Shown: positions 22,003 through 31,262, counted from the first letter of the stretch. The stretch: DNA of 46,902 nt from Candidatus Parakkermansia intestinigallinarum (GCA_019114365.1 DXFQ01000026.1:1-46902); one strand, 5' to 3'. Numbers and translations: made by a program. The notes: generated from the letters alone by a model not told the origin.

Positions 22003-24228
22003 TCAGGGTTTTGCCGGGGCTTGCTCGGCGGCGGGTTTGAGGCCCTGAAGCTCGAGCAGGGCGTCGGGGTTCGGGTCGCGACCCATGAAGTCGCGGTAGA
22101 GTTCGCCGGCCGGCTTCGCGTCACCCTTCGAGAGGATGCATGCGCGGTAGTCGGCTCCCGTCTTTTCGTTCATCAAGCCCTCGTGCTTGAAGCGCGAGAA
22201 GGCGTCGGCCGCGAGCACTTCAGCCCATTTGTAGCTGTAGTAGCCGGCTGCGTAGCCGCCGGTGATGCAGTGCGTGAGGGTGCGCATGATGGAGGGCGAG
22301 TCGACGGTGAAGGGGATGCGCCAGGGGTCGAGCAGCTCGTTGGTCGCGCTGTCGAGGTCTTTGCCCTTGAACTTCTCGTCGTAGTTGGTGTGCATCTCCA
22401 GGTCGAGCTTCGCGATGCAGAGCTGGCCCATGTTGTCGGTGGCGGGCATGAAGTAGCGCAGGTGCTGCATCTTGTCGATGAGCTCTTTGGGCATGGGCTC
22501 GCCCGTCTTGTAGTGGAAGGCGTAGGTGGCGACGCCTTCGGGCTCCCACGTCCAGTTCTCATTGAGCTGGCTGGGCAGCTCAACGAAGTCCCATGCGACG
22601 GCGGTGCCCATGTGGCAGCGCAGTTCGGTGTCTCCGAGCATCACGTGCATCATGTGGCCGAACTCGTGGAAGAGCGTCTCGACGTCGAGGTGCGAGAAGA
22701 GCGTCACGCCTTCTTCATTGGGGGGCGTGAGGTTGGCGCAGACGGTGGCCAGATGGGGCGCGTGGGGCTTGCCGTCGGCGGCCGGATCGCCGCTGACCAG
22801 ACCGTTCACCCACGCGCCGTCGCGCTTGGATGCGCGCGGGTAGAGGTCCATGTAGAAGGAGCCCAGATGCGCCTTGGTCTTGTTGTCGTACACCTCAAAG
22901 AGGCGGACGCCCGGGTACCAGACCTCCTGCATGCCGACGGGGCAGGTCTCGCCGGGCTTGAGGCAGACGGTCGGCACTTCCTTGAAGGTGATGTCGTAGA
23001 GGTGCTGGAGGATGGAGAACATGCCCTTGATGACGTTGTTGCTCTCCTGATAGGGGCGCAGCTGCTCCTTGTCGAAGTCGTAGAGCTCGTGCGCCATCTT
23101 GTCCATGTAGTAGCGGCGATTCCAAGGGGCGATCTTGTCCGCCTTCTTCCCGGTCTTTTCGGAGACGAAGGCCAGCAGCTGCTCGCATTCGCGGTCAAAG
23201 GCGGGTTTGACGGCGGCCATCATGCCGTCGACGAAGCTCATGGCTCGGTCGCCCGATTCCACCATGCGGTGCGCCGTTGTCATGTCGGCATAGGTCTTGA
23301 AGCCCAGCAGCTCGGCGAGCTCGCGCCGCAGTTCCATGACGCGGGCGACGATGGGTGCGGTATCCCACTGCCCGGTGCCGATGGCGGACGCCCCCTCCCA
23401 GCAGGCTTTGCGCGTGGCTTCGACGTCGCAGCTCTGCATGACGAGGCCGTAGCTGGCGAAGTCGAGCGTGATGAGCCACTGCGGGTTCTGCTCATCGCCG
23501 TAGCCCTTGGCGGCGGCGGCTTGCTGCGCGCTCTTCATCCAGTGTTCGGGCATGCCGGCCAGCTGAGAGCGATCGGTGATGACGAGCTGCCACGCGTTGC
23601 GGGAGTCGACGACGTTTTTGCCGTATTGGTTGGTGAGTTCCGACAGTTCGCGGAGAATCTCAGCCTTGCGGGCTTTCTGTTCCGCCGAGAGGTCGGCGCC
23701 GTTGTCGCGGAACATGTCCACCACCTGCTGCACGTAGCGCTGCTTTTCGGGCGAGAGGGTTTTGACCCAAGGCTGCTCCGAGGCGCTCTTGATGACGGCC
23801 CAGAGGCGGTCGTTGGTGGTGATGGAGGAGGCGTACTCGGTGTAGGCGGGCAGCACTTTGTCTTTGGCCGCGCGGAAGTCGGGCGAGTCCATCACGGAGG
23901 CGAGGTGCATGAAGTAGCTCATGGCGCGATCCAGTTCGCGATCCACGTTCTCGAAGGCGCCGAAGACGTTTTCATAGGTCGCCTGCTCGGGCTTGACCGA
24001 GCAGATGACATCGAGGCGCGCCCGCGCCATGTCTATGCCCAGCAGCACATCGCGAATGCCCTGCTCGGCACTGAGCTTCACCCACTCGGGGTAGTGGCGA
24101 CTCTCCAGGAAGGGATGATTCTTCACTTCGGCGGCCGTCAGGGCAGCGCCGACTTCTCCTGCCGCCTGCGCGGGAAGCATCCCGCCGAGGCAGCAAGCCA
24201 TGGCTATCATAAGTGCTCGTTTCGTCAT
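22003..24228 (-). CDS. Exported M3-family zinc metallopeptidase (Dcp/oligopeptidase type)
   Basis: A 741-residue peptidase. The signal peptide MTKRALMIAMACCLGGMLPAQA indicates export to the periplasm. The M3 zinc motif HEFGH is at 521-525 (His521, Glu522, His525) within LFHEFGHMMHVML. The third ligand is expected downstream in the family's ELPSQLNENW region (present as FVELPSQLNENW). Upstream GSFYMDLYPRASKRDGAW is typical of Dcp/oligopeptidase A. Such enzymes degrade short peptides in nutrient uptake and turnover; dipeptidyl carboxypeptidase activity cannot be distinguished from endopeptidase activity here. It has its own terminator and only a weak promoter candidate. Confidence 0.92.
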   Translation of the reverse strand: MTKRALMIAMACCLGGMLPAQAAGEVGAALTAAEVKNHPFLESRHYPEWVKLSAEQGIRDVLLGIDMARARLDVICSVKPEQATYENVFGAFENVDRELDRAMSYFMHLASVMDSPDFRAAKDKVLPAYTEYASSITTNDRLWAVIKSASEQPWVKTLSPEKQRYVQQVVDMFRDNGADLSAEQKARKAEILRELSELTNQYGKNVVDSRNAWQLVITDRSQLAGMPEHWMKSAQQAAAAKGYGDEQNPQWLITLDFASYGLVMQSCDVEATRKACWEGASAIGTGQWDTAPIVARVMELRRELAELLGFKTYADMTTAHRMVESGDRAMSFVDGMMAAVKPAFDRECEQLLAFVSEKTGKKADKIAPWNRRYYMDKMAHELYDFDKEQLRPYQESNNVIKGMFSILQHLYDITFKEVPTVCLKPGETCPVGMQEVWYPGVRLFEVYDNKTKAHLGSFYMDLYPRASKRDGAWVNGLVSGDPAADGKPHAPHLATVCANLTPPNEEGVTLFSHLDVETLFHEFGHMMHVMLGDTELRCHMGTAVAWDFVELPSQLNENWTWEPEGVATYAFHYKTGEPMPKELIDKMQHLRYFMPATDNMGQLCIAKLDLEMHTNYDEKFKGKDLDSATNELLDPWRIPFTVDSPSIMRTLTHCITGGYAAGYYSYKWAEVLAADAFSRFKHEGLMNEKTGADYRACILSKGDAKPAGELYRDFMGRDPNPDALLELQGLKPAAEQAPAKP

Positions 24229-24256
24229 AACATAATCAGAGGCTCACCCGAGCCGT

Positions 24257-24285
24257 CTCATAAGGGTACGTCGTCAGTTTGTCCA
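24257..24285 (-). promoter_or_regulatory. Weak promoter candidate for the M3 peptidase
   Basis: Minus strand TGGACA (24285-24280), 17 bp, TATGAG (24262-24257). It would give a leader of about 22 nt. Confidence 0.35.
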
Positions 24286-24376
24286 TCCTTACAAAAAAAA
24301 ATGCTTTCGGGGCCAAAAAAGGCTGTCATCTTGCGTCAAACGGGGCTTTTTGCGCGGTTTTGAGGAGACTCCGCGC

Positions 24377-24404
24377 TTGACAAGCGGGCGGCGAATCGTA
24401 CAAT
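24377..24404 (+). promoter_or_regulatory. Promoter of the Cys-rich exported protein
   Basis: TTGACA (24377-24382), 16 bp, TACAAT (24399-24404). Eleven nt separate the -10 element from the ATG at 24416, so the leader would be about 5 nt. Confidence 0.7.
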
Positions 24405-24415
24405 TTCAAGCCGAC

Positions 24416-25018
24416 ATGGCGAGGTTTCCGCAACGTCACCCCCTGCTTGCTTGGCTGCTGTTGCTGGCTTTGATGCCGGCCATCATCGGCGGCTCGCTGA
24501 CGCACGCCTGCGGCTGTGAGGGCTTGATTTATGTGGGTGGCTGCCGCTGCTACGGGGATGCCGACCACAGCGCCGCCGCGGAGACCGCCGTCGATGACTC
24601 TGCCTGCGCCGGCTCCGTGGGCGATGGCGCCCGGCAGGCAGCAGAGGGCTCGTGCCGCAGCGGCTGCTGCGGGGCTTCTGCTCCGTCGCCGCAACCTGAT
24701 ACCCCGCCCGATACTCCGTCGCCGCAGCCCGATACCCCGCCCGATACTCCGGCGCAGCCGCTCGATGCGGCGAGCAGCGTGCCGACGACAATCGGCCTGC
24801 CGACGCACCATTGCGACCACCTCGGTTATGAGATGGACAGTGCGATGCCGCGCTTCGTGCTGCCGGCTCAGCCCGTCGCTCTGTTGCCTGCGGCGATGGC
24901 TCCCGACCGGCGCCCGCACCATCTCGCCCCCAACACTGCCCTCGACCCGCTCGAGCCGCAGGAGCCGCCCCTCATCCCCCTCCGCTGCGAGGCGCATTTG
25001 CTCCCCCTGCGCCTTTGA
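24416..25018 (+). CDS. Cys-rich exported protein next to a metal efflux operon
   Basis: A 200-residue protein with an N-terminal membrane/signal segment (HPLLAWLLLLALMPAIIGGSL). An extracytoplasmic region follows, rich in cysteine pairs: ACGCEG, GGCRCYG, SCRSGCCG and later THHCDH. A duplicated PDTPPDTP spacer separates the Cys cluster from the C-terminal part, which is Pro/Leu-rich. I recognise no family, though small proteins with a leader and metal-ligand clusters often sit beside heavy-metal RND pumps, as here. Periplasmic metal (copper, zinc or similar) binding is therefore an inference. The ATG at 24416 follows the promoter by a few bases. The GC skew of the plus strand changes sign within this gene. 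Confidence 0.6.
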   Translation: MARFPQRHPLLAWLLLLALMPAIIGGSLTHACGCEGLIYVGGCRCYGDADHSAAAETAVDDSACAGSVGDGARQAAEGSCRSGCCGASAPSPQPDTPPDTPSPQPDTPPDTPAQPLDAASSVPTTIGLPTHHCDHLGYEMDSAMPRFVLPAQPVALLPAAMAPDRRPHHLAPNTALDPLEPQEPPLIPLRCEAHLLPLRL

Positions 25019-25230
25019 TACCCCCTGCGCCCGCCGAGGCGCTTTGCCGCAGGGAAGCGCTGCCTCCGCAGCACCCGCTTCAGGTGCTCGCCTTCCCTGC
25101 CCTTGGGCCGCGTCTGCCCGCCGAGGCTTCGTCGGCGCGGCGGCCTGCTTCGCCCCGATGGCGCGGGATGCCCCGCACGGGCTTTTCCCGTCCCCCGATG
25201 ACAAAAAAACGTCTTTTTTGCACAGAGGGC
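25019..25230. other. Intergenic region without recognised features
   Basis: The C-rich stretch between the Cys-rich protein and the efflux promoter shows no coherent protein, repeat or RNA that I can identify. Confidence 0.5.
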
Positions 25231-25259
25231 TTGCCAAGTGGGGCAATGAGGTGTATTAA
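25231..25259 (+). promoter_or_regulatory. Promoter of the efflux operon with a dyad over the -35 box
   Basis: TTGCCA (25231-25236), 17 bp, TATTAA (25254-25259). TTGCC (25231-25235) and GGCAA (25242-25246) form an inverted repeat overlapping the -35 element, a possible repressor or metal-sensor site. The predicted start is near 25266. Confidence 0.5.
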
Positions 25260-25281
25260 ACATTCAAGCAATCGTTCAAAT

Positions 25282-25455
25282 ATGCGTCATTCCTTGACTC
25301 CCGAGACAGCCGAACAGCTTCTGCCCGTTGAAGACAGCCGCGACCCTGCGGATTGCTTCAGGGGCTCCGGCAACGGCTCTCGTGTTTTCACCCTCTGCAC
25401 GCTGCCTTTCGCAGCCTCCCTTTTCTCCACTCCAACCATCATCTCATCGTTATGA
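25282..25455 (+). CDS. Candidate 57-residue leader ORF before the efflux operon
   Basis: An open frame starting MRHSLTPETAEQLLPVEDSRD and ending FSTPTIISSL. Its TGA overlaps the ATG of the outer membrane factor gene (ATGA at 25452-25455), so translation could be coupled. It begins about 16 nt after the predicted transcription start. It has two cysteines (DCFRG, TLCTL) and no recognised domain. It could be a regulatory leader peptide or chance; no homologue is known to me. Confidence 0.35.
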   Translation: MRHSLTPETAEQLLPVEDSRDPADCFRGSGNGSRVFTLCTLPFAASLFSTPTIISSL

Positions 25456-26735
25456 TCAAACACCTTATCTGCGCCGCGGCCCTGCTCGGGCTGGCGGCGT
25501 CGTGCAGCACGTATGAGGCGCGTCCGGTCGATCTGCGGCGCGACAGCGATGCCTGGCTGAGTCTCTCGCAGCAGCTCTGCGACAAGAATCGACGCCTGAG
25601 CACCGCCGACCTGCACCGCATCGGTCTTCTGCTCAACCCCGAGCTGAACAGATCGCGCCTGAATTACGCGAAGAGCACCCGCGTCTCGGAGATGGCGGGG
25701 CTCTGGGAGGATCCGTCGCTCTCCGCCGATCTGGTGCGCGTCCTGCGCGAAAACATCACCAACGGCGGCATCAGCCCCGGCCTCACCCTCCCCGTCACGG
25801 GGCTGCCGCACATTGCCAAGCGCATCGCCGAGCAGTACAAAGAGGCCGACTACTGGAATGTCAAAACCGACGAGCGCGACTTTCTCGCCAAGCTCGACGC
25901 GCTGCGCTACCGCATCATCGTCACGCACGAGAAGCTCGATATCATGAACCAACGCCTCAGCCAGCTCGAGGACGAGCAGGAGCGCATTGGGCATCTGCAT
26001 GAAATCGGCGAGGTGGAGTTCGCCGACTACCAAGTCATCAATCAGCGGCTTTTCGATACGATCAAAGAGAAACAGGAGCTCGAAAACGAGCACCTGCAGC
26101 AGCATCGGCAACTCATCGCCCTGCTCGGTTTGCACCCGAATGTGGGCGAGGTGGAGCTCTCCGGCGGTCTGCCGCAGGGCGTGCCGACGGCCGTGGCCGT
26201 TCCCGATGGCGAGCGTCTGCTGCGCTCGCCGGAGATCCGCGCGCTCTCGGCGAACTACGCCGCCGGGGAAGAGGAGCTGCGCCGCGAGATTCGACGGCAG
26301 TACCCCGAGCTGGGGCTGGGCGGCAGCTACGAACGCGAGGAACACAATGACAAGATCGGCGTCGGCCTCGAACTGAGCCTGCCGATCTGGAACCGCAACC
26401 GCGAAGCGATCGCCGCCGCCGAAGGCGAGCGCGACATCCGCGCCTGCGATCTCGTCAGCCGCTGGCGGGGCATTTTGCAGAACGCCTCATCGCTCGGCGA
26501 GCAGCAGAAGCTCGTGCGCAGCCACTGCGTCTCGGAGCTCGAACGCCTGACGCGCCTGCGCCGCAACGGCGAGCGACAGGAAGAGCTCTACAAGCTCGGC
26601 GAAACCGGGCTGCCCGCCCTGGCCGAAGCCCGGCACGAGATTTACCAACGCCGCCTCAGCTATCTGGACTGCCTCGCGCAGCTTCTCGACATTCAAGTTC
26701 AACTCTATTACCTCAACCCCGATTTCAACGCATGA
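25452..26735 (+). CDS. Outer membrane efflux factor, TolC/CusC-like lipoprotein
   Basis: A 427-residue TolC-family protein. The signal peptide MIKHLICAAALLGLAASC has a lipobox-like end with Cys18. Two long alpha-helical hairpins (e.g. RYRIIVTHEKLDIMNQRLSQLEDEQERIG with ALLGLHPNV, and ERLTRLRRNGERQEELYKLGE with LPALAEARHEIYQRRLSYLDCLAQ) alternate with short beta segments (LGLGGSYEREEH, IGVGLELSLPIWNRN). The LPIWNRN motif is typical of heavy-metal efflux outer factors. It forms the exit duct of the pump encoded next. The ATG at 25452 puts the lipoprotein signal at the N-terminus. It overlaps the adaptor gene by 4 nt. Confidence 0.87.
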   Translation: MIKHLICAAALLGLAASCSTYEARPVDLRRDSDAWLSLSQQLCDKNRRLSTADLHRIGLLLNPELNRSRLNYAKSTRVSEMAGLWEDPSLSADLVRVLRENITNGGISPGLTLPVTGLPHIAKRIAEQYKEADYWNVKTDERDFLAKLDALRYRIIVTHEKLDIMNQRLSQLEDEQERIGHLHEIGEVEFADYQVINQRLFDTIKEKQELENEHLQQHRQLIALLGLHPNVGEVELSGGLPQGVPTAVAVPDGERLLRSPEIRALSANYAAGEEELRREIRRQYPELGLGGSYEREEHNDKIGVGLELSLPIWNRNREAIAAAEGERDIRACDLVSRWRGILQNASSLGEQQKLVRSHCVSELERLTRLRRNGERQEELYKLGETGLPALAEARHEIYQRRLSYLDCLAQLLDIQVQLYYLNPDFNA

Positions 26736-28111
26736 ACACCCATCTTCTCATCGGCCTCGCGGCCGCCCTCATCACCTGGCCTCAGAGCTCTGCGGCCGCC
26801 GCTCAGGACAACGGTGCGACCTCCGTCTCCAATGCCCCTCATCCCCCTGCCGACGAAGCGGCCGAGAACCATCACCCCGAAGGCTGCGAGCACGCTGACC
26901 ACGAGCACGAACACGCGCACGCCGAGGCGGGCCACGCCGGAGAGGCGCATGAGCACGGCGCCGCCTGCACGGAGGACCACGACCACGGGCAAGGCGGCCA
27001 GGGCGATGCCGTCATCGTGTCGGTCGATGCCCGCTCGCGCCACATCCTCAACATGCAGGTGGAGCAAGTGCCCGCGGGCAACCGCACGCTGGTGCACAGC
27101 CTCTACGGCTACCTGACCACGCCCGATCACGCCGTCTCCGCCTACGCGATGCCCTGCGCGGGGCGCATCAGTCTGCAAGTCAAATCCGCCCAGCAGGTTC
27201 GCAAGGGCGACCTGCTCTTCACGGTGGACTCGCCGGCTCTCTACGAACAAATCGCCGCCGTGGAGAGCGTCCGCGCCGGGCTCGACCGCTGTGCGGAAGA
27301 GCTGGCCGCCCTGCAGGAACGCCTTGACGGCCTGCGCGGCGCCGGGGTGCGCAACAGCAGCCTCGAAGAGCAGCAGCGCTTCAAGAAAGCCGAGCAGCGC
27401 CAGCTCGAAAGCGACCTCCGCACCGCCGAGGCACGCCTCAAAGCCCAGCTGGGCGGCGGTGAGCTGCAGCGCAGCGACGACGGCAGCGCTCTGTTGCTGG
27501 TGCGCGCGCAGCACGACGGCACCGTCCGCAACGTCGGCGTCTCGCAGGGCAGCTGGGGCGAGCAGGGCGCACCCGTCATCACCATGAGCAACACCGCCGC
27601 CATGGAAATCATCGGCTCGCTCTACGCCGGCAACATGCCGCACTTCACCGCCGTCCGCGCTCTTGTTCCCGTCGGCCGCGAGAACCGCCACCTCACCGGA
27701 ACGTGGCGCCTCGCCGAGCAGGTCGATCCTCAGAAGCTCACCCGCACCCTCTACTTCACGCCCGATGAACTGCCCGCGGGCGTGCCGGCCGGCCAGCTCT
27801 GCCGCCTCGACCTCTACGACGAGCAGGCGGAGAACGACGGCAGCATCGCCGTTCCCGACTCCGCCCTCGTCAAAGTCGGCGTCGATGACGTCGTCTTCGT
27901 CGAAATCAGCGAAGGGCAATACGCCATGCTCAAGGTGCATGCCGGCACGAGCCGACGCGGCATGACCCCCGTCAAGGGGCTGATGCCCGGGCAGCGCATC
28001 GTCGTCAAGGGCGGCTATGAGCTCAAGTACATCCTGCCCGGCGAAGGGCAGAAGAAGAAGGCCGGGCACTTCCATGCCGACGGCAAATTCCACGAAGGCG
28101 AAGACCACTGA
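26732..28111 (+). CDS. RND efflux periplasmic adaptor, His-rich (CusB/CzcB-like)
   Basis: A 459-residue membrane-fusion protein. After a signal peptide (ALITWPQSSAAAA) comes a His/Glu-rich segment at about 46-87 (HHPEGCEHADHEHEHAHAE, then HEHGAACTEDHDHG). It ends with another (GHFHADGKFHEGEDH). Such segments bind metal ions. In between are the adaptor's lipoyl-like halves (GRISLQVKSAQQVRKGDLLF and the matching GTVRNVGVSQGSWGEQG), a coiled-coil hairpin (ERLDGLRG...RQLESDLRTAEARLKAQ) and a beta-barrel. It bridges the inner-membrane RND pump and the outer factor. The start overlaps the previous stop (ATGA). The exact metal cannot be deduced. Confidence 0.9.
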   Translation: MNTHLLIGLAAALITWPQSSAAAAQDNGATSVSNAPHPPADEAAENHHPEGCEHADHEHEHAHAEAGHAGEAHEHGAACTEDHDHGQGGQGDAVIVSVDARSRHILNMQVEQVPAGNRTLVHSLYGYLTTPDHAVSAYAMPCAGRISLQVKSAQQVRKGDLLFTVDSPALYEQIAAVESVRAGLDRCAEELAALQERLDGLRGAGVRNSSLEEQQRFKKAEQRQLESDLRTAEARLKAQLGGGELQRSDDGSALLLVRAQHDGTVRNVGVSQGSWGEQGAPVITMSNTAAMEIIGSLYAGNMPHFTAVRALVPVGRENRHLTGTWRLAEQVDPQKLTRTLYFTPDELPAGVPAGQLCRLDLYDEQAENDGSIAVPDSALVKVGVDDVVFVEISEGQYAMLKVHAGTSRRGMTPVKGLMPGQRIVVKGGYELKYILPGEGQKKKAGHFHADGKFHEGEDH

Positions 28112-28118
28112 TGCCGCT

Positions 28119-31100
28119 ATGAACGCCCTTCTGAGTTTCTGCCTGCGCAACCGCATCACCGTGCTCATCATCACGGCGGCGCTCAGCGTGCTGAGCTTCT
28201 TCGTCGTCGCGCAGCTTCCCGTCGATGTCTTCCCCGAGCTCAAAGTCCCCCGCGTCACCATCCAGACCGAAGCGGGCGGCCTGAGCGCTGAGGAAGTCGA
28301 ACAATACGTCACCATACCCCTCGTCTCGGCCATGCGCGGCTCGGCCGGCGTCGAGCGCGTCAGCTCCTCGTCCGGCGCCGGGCTCTCCTTCGTCTGGGTC
28401 GACTTTGACTGGGATACGGACATTTATCTCGCGCGTCAAATCGTCTCCGAGCGCCTAGCCGCCGTGCGATCTTCGCTGCCGCAGGAAGCGGAATGCGAGC
28501 TGGCGCCCATCGTCTCGGTCACCGGAGAAATCATGCTCATCGCCATCACCGGCGATGAGAGCGCCGACCTGCTCGACATGCGCCGCATCGCCGAGTTCAA
28601 CCTCCGCAACCGCCTGCTCTCCATCCCCGGCGTCGGCCAAGTCACCGTGCTGGGCGGCCGCATGCCCGAGTATCAGGTGCTCTACGACCCGGAAAAGATG
28701 CGGCAGGCCGGCATCACCCTCACCGACCTCAAAGCCACCATCGAAGCCTCGCAAAGCAGCATCCCGGCGGGCTATCTGGAGGACGTCGCCGGACAGGAAC
28801 TGCCCGTGCAACAGGCCTCTCGCACCGCCACCCCCGAGCAGCTCATGCGCACCCTCGTGCCCGGCCACCCCAGCGGCGTGCTGCGCCTTGAAGACGTCGC
28901 CGAGGTGAAAATCGACGGAGCTCCGCGCCGCGGCAACGCCGGCTTCCAAGGTCGCCCCGCCGTCATCCTCTCGGTGCAAAAAGTTCCCGGCGCCAACACC
29001 AAGGAGCTCACCGAGCTCGTCGACGCCGCCGTGAAAGAGTTTGAGCAGAGCCAGTTGCCGGCCAACATGAAGCTGCACACCGACGCCTACCGACAGGCCG
29101 ACTTCATCGACCTGTCGCTTGAAAACGGCAAAGAGACACTCTGCATCGCCGGCATCGTCGTGATGATCGTCATCCTGCTCACCCTGCTCAACCTGCGCAC
29201 GGCCATCATCACGCTCATCACCATGCCGCTCTCCGTGCTGCTGGGCATGGCCTGCTTCCCGCTCTGCGGGCTGGCCGTCAACATCATGACGCTCGGCGGT
29301 CTGGCCGTGGCCGTCGGCGACGTCGTGGACAACGCCATCATCTTCGTCGAGAACGCCTGGCGCAGCCTGAGCCGCAACGCGGCCCTGCCGCCGGAAAAAC
29401 GCCGCTCGCGCTTCCGCGTCCTCATGGATGCGCGCGGTGAAATCGTCAGCTCCATCAGCTTCTCCTCGCTCATCATCCTGCTGGTCTTTGCGCCGCTGCT
29501 CTTCCTGAGCGGGCTGGAGGGGCAGTTTTACCGCCCGCTGGGCATCTCCTACATGCTCGCTCTGGCCGCCTCTCTGCTCGTCGCCATCACCCTCGTCCCC
29601 GTCCTCTGCATGATGTGGTTCAAGCCCGCCAAGCGGAGCGACACCTCGGGCGACTCGGCCTCGGCGCGACTCATCAAGCGTCTCTACACCCCCGTGCTCA
29701 ACTTCTGCCTGCGCTTCCCCAAGAGCGTCTTCGGCAGTCTGCTGGCCATCACGGCGGGCGCCGTCTGGCTCGGCTCAACCTTCGGCACGAGCTTCCTGCC
29801 GCCCTTCAATGAAGACTGCTACACCGTCTTTGTCAACACCGTACCCGGCACCTCGCTGGCTGAAACCGAGCGCATCTCGCAGCAGGTGATGAAGGAAATC
29901 GGCAAGATCGACGGCGTCAAGAGCGTTGCCCAGCGCACGGGACGCGCCGAAAACGACGAGCACGCCGAACCCGTCAGCGCCTCCGAGCTGCTGGTGCGCG
30001 TCGACCTGAGCCAAAACCAGCGCCGCATCCGCGAGCAAATCAGCGCCATCCTGCACGGCATTCCCGGCACCAGCGGCATGATCGGCTTCCCGCTCGCGCA
30101 CCGCATCAGCAACGCCCTCTCGGGCTCGAACTCCGAAATCGCCATCAACATCTACGGCCAAGAGCTGCCCCAGATCCGCGCCGCCGCCAAAAAAGCCGCC
30201 GAGATTCTCAGCAGCATGCCCGAAGTCGCCGACGCGCGCGCCAACCGCGAAGTGATGGTCGACACCGTCTGCATCGACTACAACCGCGAAGCGCTCGCCG
30301 CCTGCGGCCTCACCGTCGCCGAAGCCGCCGAGCAGGTCTCCGCCGCCCTCAACGGCCTCAAAATGGGCGAAGTCATCCGCAACCTCGACCACTGGAACAT
30401 CATGCTGCGCCTCGACCCCGAGCTGCGCACCGGCATCGACGACGTCCGCAACCTGCAACTCGTCGCTCCCGGCGGGCGCACCATGCGCCTCGACGACGTT
30501 GCCCAAATCTACCGCACCGAAGTCACCAACCTCATTCTGCGCGACAACTCGATGCTCAAGGCCATGATTTCCTGCAACCCCTCGCTGGACTCCAACCTCG
30601 GCGACCTCGCCGACGCCTGCCGCGAGAAGCTCGACCCCGTCATGAACGAAATGGGCTGCACCGTCGACTACGCCGGCACCATCAAGAGCCGCGAACAGGC
30701 CGGCAACCGCCTCTACGCACTCGGAGCGGTTGTCTGCGTGCTCATCGTGCTGCTGCTGGCCACCTCGCTGGGCAGCGTGCGCCGCGCTCTCATCACGCTC
30801 ATCAACATCCCGCTCTGCCTCGTGGGCGGCATCGCCGCCATCTTCCTCACCTCGGGCGACACGCTGCGCTCGATAGCCGAGGGCGGCTACGTGCCTCCCA
30901 TCCTCTCGGTGAGTTCTCTGGTGGGATTCGTGACGGTCATCGGCTTTGCCATTCGCTCCGGGCTCATCCTGCTCAACCGCTACCGCAGCCTTGAGGCCCG
31001 CGGCCTGAGCCCCGAAGAGGCGATTCGCGCGGGCTCGACCGAGCGCGTCATCCCCATCATCATGACCTCGCTGACGACCATCCTCGGCCTGCTGCCCCTC

Positions 31101-31262
31101 GTCTGGGCTCGCGACCAACCGGGCGGCGAACTGCTGGCTCCGCTGGCCATCGTCCAGTTCGGCGGTCTGTTGAGCGCCACGGTGCTCAACCTGCTGGTCA
31201 TGCCCGCCACGGCCAAAATCTTTGCACGCTGGATCAGCCCGGCCGAACGCCGCGACAGCTGA
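28119..31262 (+). CDS. RND efflux transporter, heavy-metal type (CzcA/CusA-like)
   Basis: A 1047-residue inner-membrane proton antiporter. It has the N-terminal helix RNRITVLIITAALSVLSFFVV, two large periplasmic loops and twelve predicted helices. TM4 carries the charged relay GDVVDNAIIFVEN, as in HME pumps where Asp/Glu here carry protons. Near the C-terminus GFAIRSGLILLNRYRSLEARG and IPIIMTSLTTILGLLPLV are close to the HME family pattern. It exports cations such as Zn, Co, Cd, Ni or Cu/Ag from the cytoplasm or periplasm. It starts 7 nt after the adaptor stop. The pump ends before a clear terminator at 31359-31390. Subfamily is likely, ion specificity unknown. Confidence 0.93.
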   Translation: MNALLSFCLRNRITVLIITAALSVLSFFVVAQLPVDVFPELKVPRVTIQTEAGGLSAEEVEQYVTIPLVSAMRGSAGVERVSSSSGAGLSFVWVDFDWDTDIYLARQIVSERLAAVRSSLPQEAECELAPIVSVTGEIMLIAITGDESADLLDMRRIAEFNLRNRLLSIPGVGQVTVLGGRMPEYQVLYDPEKMRQAGITLTDLKATIEASQSSIPAGYLEDVAGQELPVQQASRTATPEQLMRTLVPGHPSGVLRLEDVAEVKIDGAPRRGNAGFQGRPAVILSVQKVPGANTKELTELVDAAVKEFEQSQLPANMKLHTDAYRQADFIDLSLENGKETLCIAGIVVMIVILLTLLNLRTAIITLITMPLSVLLGMACFPLCGLAVNIMTLGGLAVAVGDVVDNAIIFVENAWRSLSRNAALPPEKRRSRFRVLMDARGEIVSSISFSSLIILLVFAPLLFLSGLEGQFYRPLGISYMLALAASLLVAITLVPVLCMMWFKPAKRSDTSGDSASARLIKRLYTPVLNFCLRFPKSVFGSLLAITAGAVWLGSTFGTSFLPPFNEDCYTVFVNTVPGTSLAETERISQQVMKEIGKIDGVKSVAQRTGRAENDEHAEPVSASELLVRVDLSQNQRRIREQISAILHGIPGTSGMIGFPLAHRISNALSGSNSEIAINIYGQELPQIRAAAKKAAEILSSMPEVADARANREVMVDTVCIDYNREALAACGLTVAEAAEQVSAALNGLKMGEVIRNLDHWNIMLRLDPELRTGIDDVRNLQLVAPGGRTMRLDDVAQIYRTEVTNLILRDNSMLKAMISCNPSLDSNLGDLADACREKLDPVMNEMGCTVDYAGTIKSREQAGNRLYALGAVVCVLIVLLLATSLGSVRRALITLINIPLCLVGGIAAIFLTSGDTLRSIAEGGYVPPILSVSSLVGFVTVIGFAIRSGLILLNRYRSLEARGLSPEEAIRAGSTERVIPIIMTSLTTILGLLPLVWARDQPGGELLAPLAIVQFGGLLSATVLNLLVMPATAKIFARWISPAERRDS

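Noticed and set aside
22021..24363. Long plus-strand frame opposite the M3 peptidase
   Set aside because: It is a shadow rich in Val, Gly, His and Asp; the HEFGH peptidase is on the minus strand.
24229..25281. dif recombination site near the skew switch
   Set aside because: TTATGTTATGA (minus strand, near 24231) and GTGTATTAAAC (25251) resemble XerD arms, but no matching XerC arm and 6-bp centre accompany either.
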